Source of the DNA: Lanius collurio
Taxonomy: Eukaryota; Chordata; Aves; Passeriformes; Laniidae
Direction of reading: 5' to 3'
Length of the DNA: 64,000 nt
Assembly (NCBI GenBank): GCA_020086605.1
Contig: JACBWW010000008.1
Coordinates: 22,085,326-22,149,325, forward strand
How positions within the stretch are numbered: position 1 is the stretch's first letter; every line of letters starts with the position of its first letter. Made by a program: the position numbers and the translations under genes. Under the pieces are notes generated by a model. It was not told the origin of the DNA, did not search any database, and worked only from the letters and a program-made list of their open reading frames with translations. Shown here piece after piece: positions 45,526 through 59,439 of this stretch.

Positions 45526-48500
45526 GCCTCAAGCCACCAACCTGAGGCACACAGCTGTGTGTCCTGACACAAAGACAAAATGGCACTCACACCGCAAGTG
45601 TGCCCATCATTCTCATTTCTGATGCTTTCAAGGGATGTTACTGTTTGCTGTCTGAGAATTAGGTAGTATTCCTAAATTTCTGCACCCTTTTTATTAGTTT
45701 TCTTTCTGCTAGCATTTGGCAACACGTACATCACAAGAGATAGGACTGCTTTCTGTTCAAAGAATTAAGTTGCTTAAGTTTCTAAACTACTTTGTTTTGT
45801 TTTAAACTAGAGGGGCAGTGCTGCTTCTGACAACTAACAGATGATAGGGAAGTGTGAGACCAAAGGCAGCAATGTTACTGAGGAGTGAGACGGTAGGGAA
45901 CAAAACAGCAGCAGTGGATTCTCAGACCTGATGTTTTCTTTCCTAATATTGGGCACTTCACTCAGCCTCCCAGCTTAGACATCTATGTATCCTACTCCGT
46001 CTGGGTTTCATGAAGATACAGAGAGAGAGACGTTCAGTAGCAACACCCAGTTAAGGTAGCCTTAAGGCTGCCCTCTGTCTGTGGGGCAGCCCGAACTAAA
46101 GGACTGCCCCTAGTTTGGCATCACGGCAAAATGCTGGAAGATAGCACCAGGATGAATCTAGACAACCTCTTCACTGTCTTTTTTCAACAAGAAGGGACAA
46201 GGATGCAATGCTTGAAACATCAATTTGTATCAGTTGTAAAAGGTGTAGATGTCTTTTGCTGGCAAGGCTCTACTTGTTTCCACAACTGTTTTCCAGCACC
46301 ACAGATGCTAGTCTAAAAAAACTCTCTGTGAGTAGCAGACCTGTGCAAATATCCTTGCAAATGTTCTGAGGAGTAGCAGTTTTTAGATAATCACCTTCTG
46401 CACAGCCTTCACACACTCTCCCTGTCACATCCTATTATAATCACTGTGAATAACACTACTATGTTATTCCAACGTTATAACTCACTGTTTTCAACCATGT
46501 TAGTTCATAATATGCTGTGCCAGTACAAAAGACATGACCTTCCAGAATGGAGTTAATGAAGCATCAGGAAAGCACAATAATTCCATAAAAGCAGAAATAT
46601 GTAACATATATGCAGAAAAATCACAGCTTGATATGCTTTCACTTGTTATGGTACATGGCAAAAAATGGCTCCCTATATTTCACTTTAGGAACAACAATGG
46701 AGTTCACTGAGTATGTTGGATCCTTTCCAATGCGATCGAAAGAGCGGCAAACTCTTTCTCTAATTCGTACCTATATTAAAAATATATCAAAGATCTCTTG
46801 TAATTGACTGTTTATCTTAAATAATGCTTTATGGAAATCTTAAAAAGCATGGGAAGAGACAAAAAGAAGGCACTGCTCTTATGCAGCATAGTAAATACCA
46901 GATTCTCATTACTTTTCCTGAGAGAATGATGATATCTATTTTATAAGGTACAATAAGTCAAATCAAAAATTCCCATCAACATACTCAAATGTATTCAGAG
47001 CCCACACCATCCCACCAGGGAGGCTGTAAACTGAGAAAACTGGAAGTTCCTGAGGAGGTCTCAGGAGTGTCTTCCTTTCTGAGAAAGATAGCAGCTCCAA
47101 GGGGATGCCAAAACATGGCTTTGATGGAAAATGGGCTGGCATGGTGTGTACAGTGCCTGGCTTAATTCACTGTCAACTGGGAAACATCGTTATCCCAAGG
47201 TATCTCATGTGAACTATGCACATTTTCTAGTTCATTGGCTAAGAAGGTAGTATTTGAAATATCGTTATGTCCATCTATATGGTGTGAAGAGGATATATTT
47301 TCTGCTGCATTGACTAAGCATGGGTTATTATTTGAAATAAATCTCGATTATTTTAGCTTTATTTGGGATTTTTTTAGTCTGCAAAATCCCTAGTTCTAAA
47401 ATATTTATGGATTTTTTTTTTTAAAGTCTGCTTTATGTGCTTTCTTCTCAGGCCCTTGAGGGACACACAATTCCTTTCCTATCTGAAGATCTTTAACACC
47501 AAGCCTCAATTTCTGGAAAAAATGAAGATGTAACATGGGGCTTTTTTTTGAATATAACTTTTGATTTGGTTTGGGATTAGTATCCTGGGTAAAGGTCAAG
47601 ATATAATCTCTTCTGGCAAAAAATTGAAAGTCTCTATGAGAGTCTTTTTCTCTCTTCTCTGCTATTACAAATTCTCTTGTAGCAATCCCAATAGAACAAC
47701 AACAACAAAAGTGGTTGTTTTAATAATTTAGATATCTATCACTTTAGATACAGACTTTTTTTGGCAGCTAATATTGATGAGCAGTGGAAAATTAAGAAAG
47801 CAAGTTGGAATGCATATAAATACGTATTTTAAAAAAAGAAATGCACATTTTATAATGAATATTGTAGGAATATACTCTGTTCTTAGATATGAAATATATT
47901 CATGTTCTTTTTCCATTAATTCCACTAAAACCCAGGTTTGCTCTGCCAGCTCTTATCAAGCTAAATACGTTGTTCATAGAATAAGCTCTCCTCCTGTTGT
48001 TTCTCCCAAATATAATCAGATATTACTGCCTTTTATCATATGTCTACATGAGGATTTTGTTTTTCACTGGTGATTAGGCCAGGCGGAGGTTAATGAGGAA
48101 CAATGTGCACAGAATGTGACCTTGCAAAGCTGTTTTATCCCCCAGCAACTCACAGAAAACAGTCCTTTCTAGTTTGCAGTGAGTCATTAATTTTAGCTGA
48201 CAGACCTGAAGGCAGCATAGACATTAGTGTGCAGCCTGCAAGCCACCTCTCTCTGCTGACCTAACCAATGAAATCACTCTAATTTCTACTGTCTTCTCCA
48301 ATTTACCAGCAGTTCAGAAAAACTCCTGCTCATCCCCAGAGACCCCTTTTCAAAATGATCTGAATCTTACAGCAGTATCAAATCTTGCAGCAGTATGTTT
48401 GTAATAGACTCCCAGCTGTCCTGCCTGATATGCAAGGGCAGTAATTAATATTTTATATGATTCATCAGCAATTAAAGTGGGAAATATCAAATTGGTTATC

Positions 48501-50262
48501 ATTTATTGAAGAGAAGCTGAAATTTTTCACATTTCACATTTCATTATTCACGTTTTTGGTACTGTTTTTTCTCCATCAAGAAACAGAAATTTAACAATGA
48601 AAAAAAGACTTTCACCATCATTTTTTCATTTGTACCACTCTCACTTATAAGTCTTGATGTCTCATATTCTCTTCCTTAGTGTTCCACCAGGTATCATATT
48701 ATCTGTACAAAAGCTTTAATAAAATTTCAGCATTAATATGCATGACACTCACTTCAGGTAGCACTGACAGCTGCAAGGAATAGTGTACATCGATTACACC
48801 ACAGGATTGAGAGCTTTCTCAATCAAATGAATCTGAAAAGGATGAGCTGTGACAGGAAGTTGAAATATCAGAACACAGACATTATTTTCTGACTGCACAA
48901 TCAAAGAAGCAAGATCAGCTGACAGATCATCAAAAAGGATTCAGATAAAGTATTAAGTGTCCAGATCAGTTGTCTGTCTGTGTTTTTGCTGTTTGTACTT
49001 TCATTTCACCATTATCTTTTCTAGTCTGTAAAAAATGGAGTTTTGTCTCCATGGGAAACATTGTATTATTTCAGTGTAGATAGGCAGTAAGAACAGATAT
49101 ATCTTATTACAGGTCAGGAAGATGAATTAGACTGTGGATAGTGTCAGGTCTCAAAGGCAGAGGTTCCTTTTTCCTTATTTGCTTCTGCCCAAATTAACAG
49201 ATTAACTTAGTTTAAATGGATGCCTGAGTTCATCTCATGGACAACTCTTGTAGTTATGTATTTTAAATACAGCAGCAGCGAGTTTCCAGGTGTTGCTGTC
49301 TTCAGCATTTCCTAGTAGAAATCTTGATGTGCCCTATGGAGGTGTAGGTGGTTCCTAACTCACCACGATGAATTTTTCTGTAAATCTCTTTGAGGCAAAA
49401 AGAAGACATCGCAACATCCAGTGCAAGGGGTGTTAACCCTCCTGTAGATCTAAGCAGATTGCACTTTTGGGAAGGCAGCAGAAGCTGTGACACCTGGAAG
49501 TGCTGTTGTGTAGTGGAGGTATGCTGAGACATGACGTGCTACTGTGAGGAGATGCCATTTGTTTGGCCATTTGTTTATGATGTCTCTGTCCCTGACTACT
49601 GGGGCTGGGTAGAAGCTTTATACAAGTAAAGGGAGAAGGAAAAGAGGAGCTCTGTCTTGAATGATCATATATAGAACTGTCTGCTTCTCTGTGCAGGAAG
49701 ATGAAAATGAAGATGATAGAAACAAGTCGAATGAGTAGGCATGTACTCTAGTTCTACAATGAGTAATGGTGTTCTTACCTTTGCCTTGATAGAAAATGTT
49801 TATGCTTTTAAAGCTTGTCTGTGATACACGTATGTTTTTTCTTAGGGAGCTCGGTACATACAGCTATCCTGTATTATTCTTAGGGTAAATCCCAGTTTTT
49901 GAAGTGCCTGAAAATCTGCAGTTCAGACTTCCTTCAGGGTTGAAGGACTAAGGCTGCAATAATCTTAAAACAGACTGCCATACAGGTAATTTTGTCCTGA
50001 GAAGGGTTAACTCAGTTTGCAAGTGAGAAAAACATGGAAGGAAGCCTGAGACTCTGGGCTCCTGCACTTAGGCAGGGGCTGATGCCCTGGCTCTGATGGG
50101 CTGCTGCAAATGGGATGGTCACATCTCCTTGTTTCTAATGTAACACTTCCTGATGCACCAGGTCTCCTGTGAGCTCTCAGAAGTTGTTCAGACAGTTCAT
50201 ACAGCAATAATAAATCAATTAGTTTTGCAGAGTTAGTTTTCTGAAGTGTCTGTGAACTTATT
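45526..50262. other. Non-coding; possible conserved regulatory DNA near 48.1-48.5 kb
   Basis: 4.7 kb with no gene recognised. The part at 48060-48480 has balanced composition with homeodomain-like TAATTA/ATTAA cores (for example 'gtcattaattttagc' and 'cagtaattaatatt') and few simple repeats, which is how non-coding enhancers near developmental genes often look. This is impression only. Confidence 0.35.
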
Positions 50263-50559
50263 CAAAAGGGCACTGGTCTTCAAAGTGGAGTGCATGCACA
50301 GGAAAGTCCTGGTTTTCAGATTTGGGGGGAAAATCTCTTTTGTATTGTCAATAAAAGAGATTTTTTAAAATCTCCTCAAAATTTATCTTAATCTCATCCT
50401 TTTCAATCCCTATTTTTGTGCATGCCTTATAGTGTGCATAATAGTACAACAGTAAATATAAATAACTTATTAGACAATAAACATATATAGGGGATGTGCT
50501 GAAAATCCTTTTAATGATGGAGTGTGTGTTCAAAAATTTTGAAGACTGCTGCATTAGGG
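50263..50559. mobile_element. hAT-like MITE with inverted ends and probable 8-bp target duplication
   Basis: The element at 50271-50551 (281 bp) starts 'cactggtcttcaaagt' and ends 'attttgaagactgctg'. The ends are inverted repeats matching at 12 of 16 positions and resemble hAT/Charlie ends (CAGTGGTCTTCAAA). Flanks 'caaaaggg' (50263-50270) and 'cattaggg' (50552-50559) agree at 6 of 8 bases, as expected for an old 8-bp hAT target duplication. There is no transposase frame inside, so it is non-autonomous. Confidence 0.6.
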
Positions 50560-53500
50560 AATCAGCTGATGAAAATCAAGATAATGAGGGTGGGTGCAAT
50601 CCATGTGGAGGGGTTGGCACCCCTCTAACAGTAGCTGGTGAATCAGTCCTCAATTGTGATAGTCACCCACTACTTCCTCTTCTCATTAGTGAGGTTAGCA
50701 GAATTAAAAAAAAAAAAAAAAAGGAGAAGTTATATCTGTGGCCTCGACTTTTGAAATTACAGACTTCTCAGAGGCGATAACCTCTAAGAATAGCTTGACA
50801 CACGTGTGAAAAACACTCTCCTAAATTGTTCTAGCATAAATGCCTAGAGCAGGTAAGTCAAAGACTTTAATAGAGTTTATGTAAATAGCCTTTCAAATGC
50901 ACCTTTATTTCTAAAGTAATGTTTGTTTCATTTCAAGATTTCAGATCACATGTAACTATGTGGACATTATCATTCTTTTCTCTCTGGCCTGGATCTACTA
51001 CACCTACAGTGCCTATAACTACAGGATCAGTTATCTAATTTAAAATGGACAATGAAACAATGCTTACCAATGTTATCTTCCTGCATTATATTTAATATCT
51101 GGACTGAAGGAATCACCATACAAACTGCAGTTTTGAGAAGACATAATAACACAAAAATCTACTCTATGGCTTCACAGCATTTTATGAATGAAATTTTTTA
51201 CCTGAACAATATAGCTGTAATTGAAAATATTAGGCAAATAATTCTGTAGAAAGTTAAAGCTAAAAAAAGGACTAATACCTACATAAATATACAGCAAAAC
51301 CCAGGAAATAGTAGAATTAGTTGGGTAGAAAGAAAAGAGATTTTTCTCTATGTTGAGAAACCAGCATCTGTATTTGGATTTGTATTTATTCTAGTTCTTG
51401 CTAGAATTACAGAAAGGTTAAAATGTATCCATCAACTTCAAAATCTTGGAAAAAATAATTCCAATGGCAAGCTGTATTTGCCAGGTGAGACATTCTACTA
51501 TGGAAAATACCCATTATAAGAAAAAACCAAAGTTTTCTGTGGTAGTTCCAAAGGGCAATTTTGTTTCAAAACATTACTGTCAGCATCCATGCTTCACAGG
51601 CAAGTGACCTGGCAGAGAGAGGAGCACATGCGTTCCTAAAGGGATTTTTCAGTTAAGAGACCTCAAATTAACTGTGCTGGCAGCTCCTGCATCAGCTAGA
51701 GGAATATGCCCACTTCAGGGGTCAACAGTCCAAAAAATTCTGCAACCTTTAAAAGACAATCATCATCCAAGATGTCCTTGATAAAAGACTATGATGCTAA
51801 TCTGGTTTTTTATGTTTTCTTCATTTTTGCAATACGTTAGAGAAAGTAAAGACAGAGAAACTGAAGTGACAAACCCAGCCCATGAGAGTGCAGATCCCAA
51901 TGGCTGCATAGATTGGTGGTCCATCTAAAGCATTATACGTGCTCTAATACCTGGCTGCAGGGGATGCCTAAGGAGGAAAATTAGAACAGAATGAGCATAC
52001 ACTAGTTTATTCAAATGCATTTGTAACCTTCAAAAATATGCAGGTCTAGGGTTCACTGACTGAATGCCATGTCTCTGTACTAATAACTTGAAGAGGATTT
52101 CCTTCCCATTGTTTTGATCATAAACTTCTTGAACACATGCAAATTTTCTATCTCCACAGCAGATCATGGCCGTGAAGTTCCATAATTTAACCAAACATTA
52201 TGCAAAAGACCTCTGCCTCTGGTTTGTTTTCAGCTTTCCACAGTAGCTTCATCCATTGCTTTCTAGCATATACAATGGAAAATAAAGCGTACTCATTCTC
52301 ACACAATTCACCCTCTCATGATTTCACACCATATGCTCTCAATAGGCTGGAGAGTTTTAGGCTACTTAGCTGTTCCTGGTATACCCATTCTGGATTTCTA
52401 CCAGTAAAAAAATATTTTGAGTAGAAGTATTTACACTTCAATCCAGAAGTGACTGGTAGTAGGATCTGCTGGAGACCTATATGTGAAAGTTGAATTATGA
52501 GAGGAAAAAAGAAGGCAAATACAGAATATTTGTAGTCTCTTCCAAGGTCAGTTTAGGCAATTGCAGTTGAGCTTTCAAACTTCTTGATGCAGGATACTTC
52601 AGATGTTAAAAGCTTATGCAGGATTTGTAAGAGCTAAACAAATATTTGTCCAAGAAAAATACATCAAGATGCTATATCTGAAACAGACAGACCTTTAGTT
52701 ATGAGCATTGGAAGTATACCCTGAGGAATTGCTACACAGTCTTCATTCCCTTTGTCCTTCACTCTCCTCAGTATTTGCCAGAATTTATTACTTTGTCAAA
52801 GGATGAAGAAGTTGCTAAGACAGAAAGATATGCTTGTGTATCTTTTCTGGTTATTTGTCTGTCTGGTTCTCCCAGTTACCTTTTCAGAGAAAGAAATACC
52901 TCTTGATACCTTGTGTTTCAGGGTTATGAGCCCTTGGAGCCTTCAAATAATTTTGAACAACTTATATGAGTTTAGTAAATAGTGATTAACTTTCCCAGAT
53001 TTTCCCCTCTTTTCCTTAACTAAAGTGTGCTAAACCAAGATAGGTGTGCAGCAAAAGTATCCTAAACTTATCAAGGGCAATAAACGTCAGGGCCTAATGC
53101 ATCATAATATTCTTGCTGATTTTTGAGAATGGTAGGAAAAAAATCAATAAAGTTGGAATAATAATAATAATAAAGCAGATGAGTTGAAAAATATGTTCTA
53201 ACCACCATGTACATTGTGTCTTATCAAGTTTATCTCAATAGGAGGGAGATCTTTCCTCCCCAGAAGGGTTTATGTCAGAGCTTTCTTTTCACATATTTCT
53301 ACTGAGTCATGGGGTGACAAGATGGTTCTTATAGATTGAAAGGTAGTAGAGAAGGTATATAACAAGGATTGTAAATATAAAGCTTTAGTCTTCAGTTTTC
53401 TTTTTTTTTTTTTTTTTAATTTTGTTTTAATTAATTTCAGTGTGAAGGCTAGACATACACTTTGAGGGGCAGACAATGTTTTGACACTCTTTGCAAAAAC

Positions 53501-56500
53501 AACAAACAGGCAAATCTTCAATTTGTCTCTCCTTACAGTTCTGTAACTAGGACAGTAAATTGTCTAGACATTTATATTTTTTCTACCTTTCTTTTAGAAT
53601 TACTGTGAGACTCAAGCTCAAAAGAAGAAGCAAACTACTTCAAATAAAAGACCTGTTTAAAAGATGATGATTTATAGAAACTGAGTCACATCTTTTGTCT
53701 TGATTTTGAGGAACAGATAGAGTGTACTATAAACAAGTCTGGTAGCTCTTGAGAGCTAAGTATTTTAATAAGTCTCTTCTATTATGTTCTCTTTTATTGG
53801 GAAGTATAAGATGATGAAGTAAGAAGTTTGAGAGGAAGATTATAGATGGTCAAATGCCCTTGCAAAGACACTTATAATTTTACCATGAAAAAAAAAGCAA
53901 AGAGAAGGCCACTTCAGAAAGAATTTTAGCTAAATGACAAATAAATTATTTCATAACAAGTAAAGAATTCTCCTCCCATGGTTTCTCAGTGGTAAGCAAT
54001 AGGTAAATAATTTACATGAGAGCAAAGACTTTATTTATTTATTCAGAGAAATAAAAAATTGTAACATACAATGCAATTTATATTGAAAGAGTCTCTCATA
54101 GGAGACAATATAATTATAATATAAGTACTTTTCAATTAATCCCATTAATAGACTGAAATGAAATGACCATGGTTTACACTGAACAGATTAATGGTCAAAT
54201 GTAAACAGGCTGAAGCTACTGCCAAAAGCAGCCACACTGAAATAGACTGTGAAGGCTGGTGGTTTTCCCTGTAAAGACAGCATAACTAGAAATAATTCTG
54301 AAATAAAGAAAAACTATGTGAACTTTAGAAACAGAGTAATACAAATGTTGTTAAGTGTGAAGATGAACATATAGTGACTAAACTATGCAAGAAAGGGGAG
54401 GAAAGATGTCAGGTCATGTGGCAACAAAGCCATAGAAAAGCCACAGATAATCCAGGTTAGATTCATTCAAGAGAAATAAGGGAAAAAAAAAAAAAAAGCC
54501 TCACATATTCTCATGAGTATTCTGAAATACCTTGAATACTAATGGAGATTTGGTCACAAATTCACATAGTTTTTAGATTATACTCTTCTTTATCTCATAA
54601 TCATATTTTCTAAGGATACAAATATTTTTTAATTCTTTTGAATTAAAAGAAAAAAATATTCTGAAACTATGCTAGAAGTGTTACATATTGCAACAAGCAA
54701 TTGGTACTGGAAGCATACTCAGTAAGAGAAGCATTTTTTTGCATATGTAATTGTGTTAAACAATAAAATGATCAAGTTAAGATCATGTATTTCACAAGTA
54801 CACAAATTGTTTTATAAGCACATTTATCTGTTTCATCCCTAATTCCCTTTTTGTATCTGATTAAGCTATTTATTTACATAAAAACGATAAAATTATATAT
54901 ATTTAAATCTATTTGTGTTGTTCTACATCACTGGAATAATATTTTACTGATCTGTTTGACCATGTTACTGAGGACAAAGTTGTCTTCTTGAAAATATGAA
55001 TAGATTATATAATTTTGACTTCAAGATTGCTTAACATCTCAAACCAATTGCCAAAGCAGAGAATAATTTTTAACTTTTGCATGTACAAGTTATGGAAACT
55101 TCACATGTGAGTGCACACACACAGACACATACAAATCACCAGCTGATCTCTAATTTAGTCGGCAAAACTATGCTGATTTACTCATGAAAATGTTAAAGAC
55201 ACATGCCAAATAAAAAAAATTCATTGTTTCTGTACAGAGGGCAAAAACTTCAAGCATGCACTATTTACTGGGCATTTTCCAAGCTTCTTGATGGAAAGAC
55301 ACCAAGTATAAATGGCTCAGTCTAATTTATTAAATACTGTGATAATGTTTATTCCCAATGAATGCTTAGAAGTACAATATCCTGAAGTTATGTGCTATAC
55401 AGATAGACACGTGAAGGAAAAACAAGGAGTGGGTGACTGCTTTGCTTGTCAAATGCAGTTTCTTCTTTACAATATAAAATGAAATTTGTGAGAAATCACA
55501 AATCTTTTTGCAAGCATGTTAACATATTTCCTGTATGCTATGCAGTGTCTGTAATGAATCATGTAAAGAGCTGCCACAGATCTCAAGTATCATTCCACAG
55601 TTTAGCTCCTTCTCTGTTGCAGACCTCACACAATGTAAAAGCTACCAAAGTGGAGAGCCCACTGGGCAGTGGGCATGGGTGAAGGCCAGTTGGCAAGCTT
55701 TTCATCCATGGCAGTGGTGGTCTCTGACTCGCAAGAGGTTATACGAGATGGTTCATCTCTGGAATCTGTGATTCCCCACCACCTTCCAGACGGCCAGCAC
55801 CTACAGTCTTTGACAAGCCACCTTACAAATGGCTGCTCCTGTGCATAATCAGCACATGTCTCTCTGCACTATCTCATGCAGTGTTGGAATCCTTAGAAGC
55901 AAGCCTGTTTGGGACTGCTATTCATCTAGTAAAGCAAGATTGCTAGATACCTTTTTTACAGCACAGTGTGACAGTTTGTGTCTACCTGCTAAATACTGGG
56001 TGTTCTTTTGTTCAGCACAGCTTCCCCAATTTAAATAATGGTAAATGAACTATTGTATGCAAGTTTTGTATCTGCACCCAGACATACACCACTGTTTGGA
56101 TTATGTTTACTAAAACAACTCCTAGGAACATTTTGGAAGGTGAGGGAATAGCCATTCCTTGCACATGAAAAGCCAGAACCTGATCCAGACTTGTGTTTAA
56201 AAACAGCTGGAAATGAGGCTCCAAGCTACCTCCTCCATTCTCACCATCCCCTCTGGTGAGAAAGAAACAAAGAGGCAGAGATTATGGGTTGAGATAGCAA
56301 TTTCCTAAAATAGCAATGAGATGAGGAACACAAACAGTAACAGCAAAAATACTAGTAACAAGAGTGTATAAAATAGGGTGATTACAGGCAAAAAATGGCC
56401 TGTAGAAGTCCAACCCACCCCATAGTTACCATGGCCAGAGACATGAGTCTTCCCGAGACAAGGGAGAAAATGACAGATGTTACCACAGCCAAAGTCTTTC

Positions 56501-56774
56501 TCCCTGAAACCCAAGGCAACGAAAAACAAGGATGGATGAACCTCCAGGCTGGATCACCCACACCACATCACCCCACCCCACCACTATGTTCACTGCTTTG
56601 CTCCCCTGGAAAAATGAAGAAAAATGTAATTGTTTTTTTCTTCCACCTGAAGTCATGTCCTCTATTGATGTGTTGAATAACAGCACAGACATGCCCTTAC
56701 TTCTCCAAGCTCCACGCCACTCATGGCAACTGCAAGAAAATTAACCCTGTCCTATCTGAAACTAGGACAACTCA
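50560..56774. other. Non-coding AT-rich DNA, no recognised gene
   Basis: 6.2 kb with simple sequence: A-run near 50706-50722, ATA repeat at 53157-53173, T-run at 53401-53418, A-run near 54483-54497. No exon with family similarity was recognised in either strand. Confidence 0.55.
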
Positions 56775-57410
56775 TCAGCATGGATTCACAAAAAAGTCTT
56801 GCTTGCCCAGCCTGATAACCTGTGATGAAATGTCTGACTTGGCAAAAATGGAGACACAAGTGGATATTCCCCATTTGACTACCTCAACTTCATAAGTTTC
56901 TAACACTGTCTCCCATAAAATCCTCACAAAGAAGGTGCTGAAGTATGGGCTAGGTGAGCGGAGAGCAGGGTGGGTTGAATGGATAGGCCCAGACAATTGT
57001 GACCAGTGGCATGGAGTTTAGTTGGAGGCCCGTAACTAGAAGCATACCTCAGGAGTCCACACTGGGTCTGATGCCAATCTAAGTCTTCATCAATGACCTG
57101 GATGAAGGAGCATAGAGTACCCTCAGCAAGGCTGCTGATGACACAAAATTGGGAGAAGCAGTTGGTACAACAGAAGATTGTGGTGCCATCCAGAGGAACC
57201 TTCACAGGCTGAAGAAATGAGCTGACAAACATCAATAAATACAGCAAAATGAAGTGCAAAGTCCCACAGCCAAGGGGGAACAACTCCAGGCACTCCTAAA
57301 TTATAGGGACCTAGCAGCTGGAAAATGACTTTGCAGGGAAGTACTTGGGAATCCTGGTGTGCACAAAATTGAACAGAAGCCATAAATATTCAAGCAATGT
57401 TTGAAAGTCT
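56775..57410 (+). mobile_element. CR1 LINE fragment, reverse-transcriptase C-terminal part
   Basis: Clear degenerate CR1 coding sequence. Landmarks: 'ggattcacaaaaaagtcttg', 'acactgtctcccataaaatc', 'gaagtatgggctaggtgagc', 'tagttggaggcccgtaacta', 'catcaatgacctggatgaag' and 'gctgctgatgacacaaaatt'. The last encodes the (A)DDTK catalytic block of the reverse transcriptase. Frameshifts and stops make it inactive. Confidence 0.93.
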
Positions 57411-58374
57411 GCATGAGAGCAAGAAAAGGCACTTTAGCTTATTGAGTTTTAAGAGGACACAGAGGGGAAGATGAAAGGGAAAGAGTCTTGAGGTACTGAA
57501 GGGCAGCTGCCATTAAAATCTAACTTCTATGAGCTTTCCAAAGAGCACAGGATTCCACCAGGAGCCTACTTGCTTCAGTCACAGAGTAGTACTTCCCCAC
57601 TCAGTGACCAATGTGTCTCACAGGAAATATGTGAAGTGTCATGTTCAGGGAATTAAGTCAATGAGTATGCAGATTAAGGAACACTACCCCTCTAGCCTCT
57701 AGAGAATACCTTCTTTTCTGCGCTTCTGTGGAGGTTTTTATGTTTGTTTGTCCTTTTTTCCTTTTTTTTTTTTTTTTGTATGTTAATCTTCTTCAAGGGA
57801 TGGAAACCACACTTCCTTTATTGTTGTTTTTACACTTTACCCCATCTCTTCTCTGAGAATAACCCCTATTTTGTTCTCCTAGTTACTGCAAGTAAGCTAA
57901 GTAAGATCTAGTTTGATTTGTCCAAAACCATTAGCTGTATGCAAATTATTTCTTAAAAGTTTTCCTGTTCCCAATTAAAACAGAAAGTAACTATTTCCTA
58001 AGAAAAATCAGCTATGTATTTGGTCAGTGCCCAAAACCTGATCTCATTTATTTCTAATCTTTGTGGTGACACCTTATATCATGAAACAAAGTGAAAGTCT
58101 TTGGACACTTATGATAAAAGCACAGAATATGAATTTCTTGGGCAGAAAAGGAAAAGTATTTTTGTAAGTGATATTGCTGCCTCCTAATCAAATGAATCCC
58201 TATCTGGACACCTGGGGGCAGTAAGTCTTCATTCTCCATCTTTCTAATTTAAGTTTCTTACTTTCTCAAAGCAAGGCAAGTTAAAAAATCTCAAAAAAGA
58301 AACTAATAAGTTTCTAATAGCCATTTTACAAACAGGATACAGAGTTCGCAGCAATCCCAGACACAGCTATGGGT

Positions 58375-58532
58375 TGGAAGGAAGGTGGTTGAGAGCAGCC
58401 CTGCAGAGAAAGATTTGGAAGTGATAGTTGATGAAAACTCAACATGAGCTGACAGTGTGCTCTCGTAGCCCAGAAAGCCTGGGCTGCATCAAAAGAAGTG
58501 TGGCTAGCAGGTCAAAGGAGGTGACTGTTTTA
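58375..58532 (+). mobile_element. CR1 LINE fragment, sense
   Basis: 'cctgcagagaaagatttgga' and 'gggctgcatcaaaagaagtg' then 'tggctagcaggtcaaaggag' match the CR1 region just after the reverse-transcriptase core. It faces the antisense fragment at 58598-58865. Confidence 0.85.
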
Positions 58533-58597
58533 GTTTAAAACCATAACTCTATTTAAACAGGCCCTTATAAAAAATGTGTCCTCGTCTTTCTTATCAG

Positions 58598-58865
58598 CCT
58601 CCTTCAAGTAGTGAGTAGGGAAGTTAGGCCTCCCTGGAGCCTTTCCTTTTCTAGGGTGAAACCCCCAACTTTCTCAGCCTTTCCTCAGAGGAGATTCCTC
58701 TGATGATTTCTGTGGCCTCCTGTCACCCACTCTAAAGGCCCACATCCTTCTTGTGGGGGCCAAGAGCTGGATGCTCTAATCCAGGTGACGTCTCATGGGA
58801 GCAGAGGAGAGGGGCAGAATTACCTCCCTTAACCTTTTGGCCTCGTTCTTTTGATGCAGCCCAGC
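58598..58865 (-). mobile_element. CR1 LINE fragment, antisense
   Basis: The reverse complement of CR1: 'caactttctcagcctttcct', 'gatttctgtggcctcctgtc', 'ccaagagctggatgctctaa', 'agaggggcagaattacctcc' and 'cgttcttttgatgcagccca'. Its right end overlaps, in element coordinates, the sense fragment at 58375-58532, so about 45 bases form an inverted repeat. Confidence 0.9.
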
Positions 58866-58891
58866 ACGGACAATGATAAATGAAACCTAGG

Positions 58892-58912
58892 AAAAAAAAA
58901 AAAAAAAAAAAA
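58892..58912. repeat. A(21) homopolymer
   Basis: Uninterrupted run of 21 A just right of the antisense CR1 fragment. Confidence 0.95.
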
Positions 58913-58984
58913 GCAAGACTAAAGACAATTCATCACTGGAGATAGCTGAAACATGTCAGAACAAGGCCCTTAGTAAGACACATA

Positions 58985-59070
58985 GTAATATGAGGAAGTA
59001 CATCTTGCTGAAAGTGAGGGTTGGACTAGATGGCTGCGATCTCTCAGCTGATCGTTGTAATGTGAACATG
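58985..59070 (+). mobile_element. CR1 LINE 3' stub
   Basis: 'gagggttggactagatggct' with 'gatctctcagctgatcgt' resembles the CR1 end (ggttggactagatgatct...). Short and degenerate. Confidence 0.6.
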
Positions 59071-59439
59071 CTATCACAGCACAGATACACATAAAAATGC
59101 TAAGATCTGAAGGTTATTCTGGTCAAATCTTTGTTATGTGACATTGTTGAGAAGATTGACAGGTCTTTAAATAACTCCTCAAACACTTCAACAATATAGA
59201 CTTATTCTGACCACTGTCATTCTGGATAACAGTTCTGCAAATGTTGCCAGAACTGGAGACAGTGAGTGGCAGAGGAGCCACTGTGAACTGAACTGCCAGC
59301 AGAAAGGGCCAGCAGTATCCAACACTGTAGGAACAGGAGCACAGCCTCCAGGAGGAAAATGATGATCCCCCCTATTCCACATAACTTAGACCCCATGTAA
59401 ATATTGTGTCTTCTGATCTGGCATCTCCAGTTCAGGAAA

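Noticed and set aside
45050..45586. Long minus-strand frames (154 and 178 codons) with 17-residue repeats as a repetitive protein gene
   Set aside because: They are produced by a stop-free 17-bp minisatellite read in several frames at once. No splice or promoter context supports a gene.
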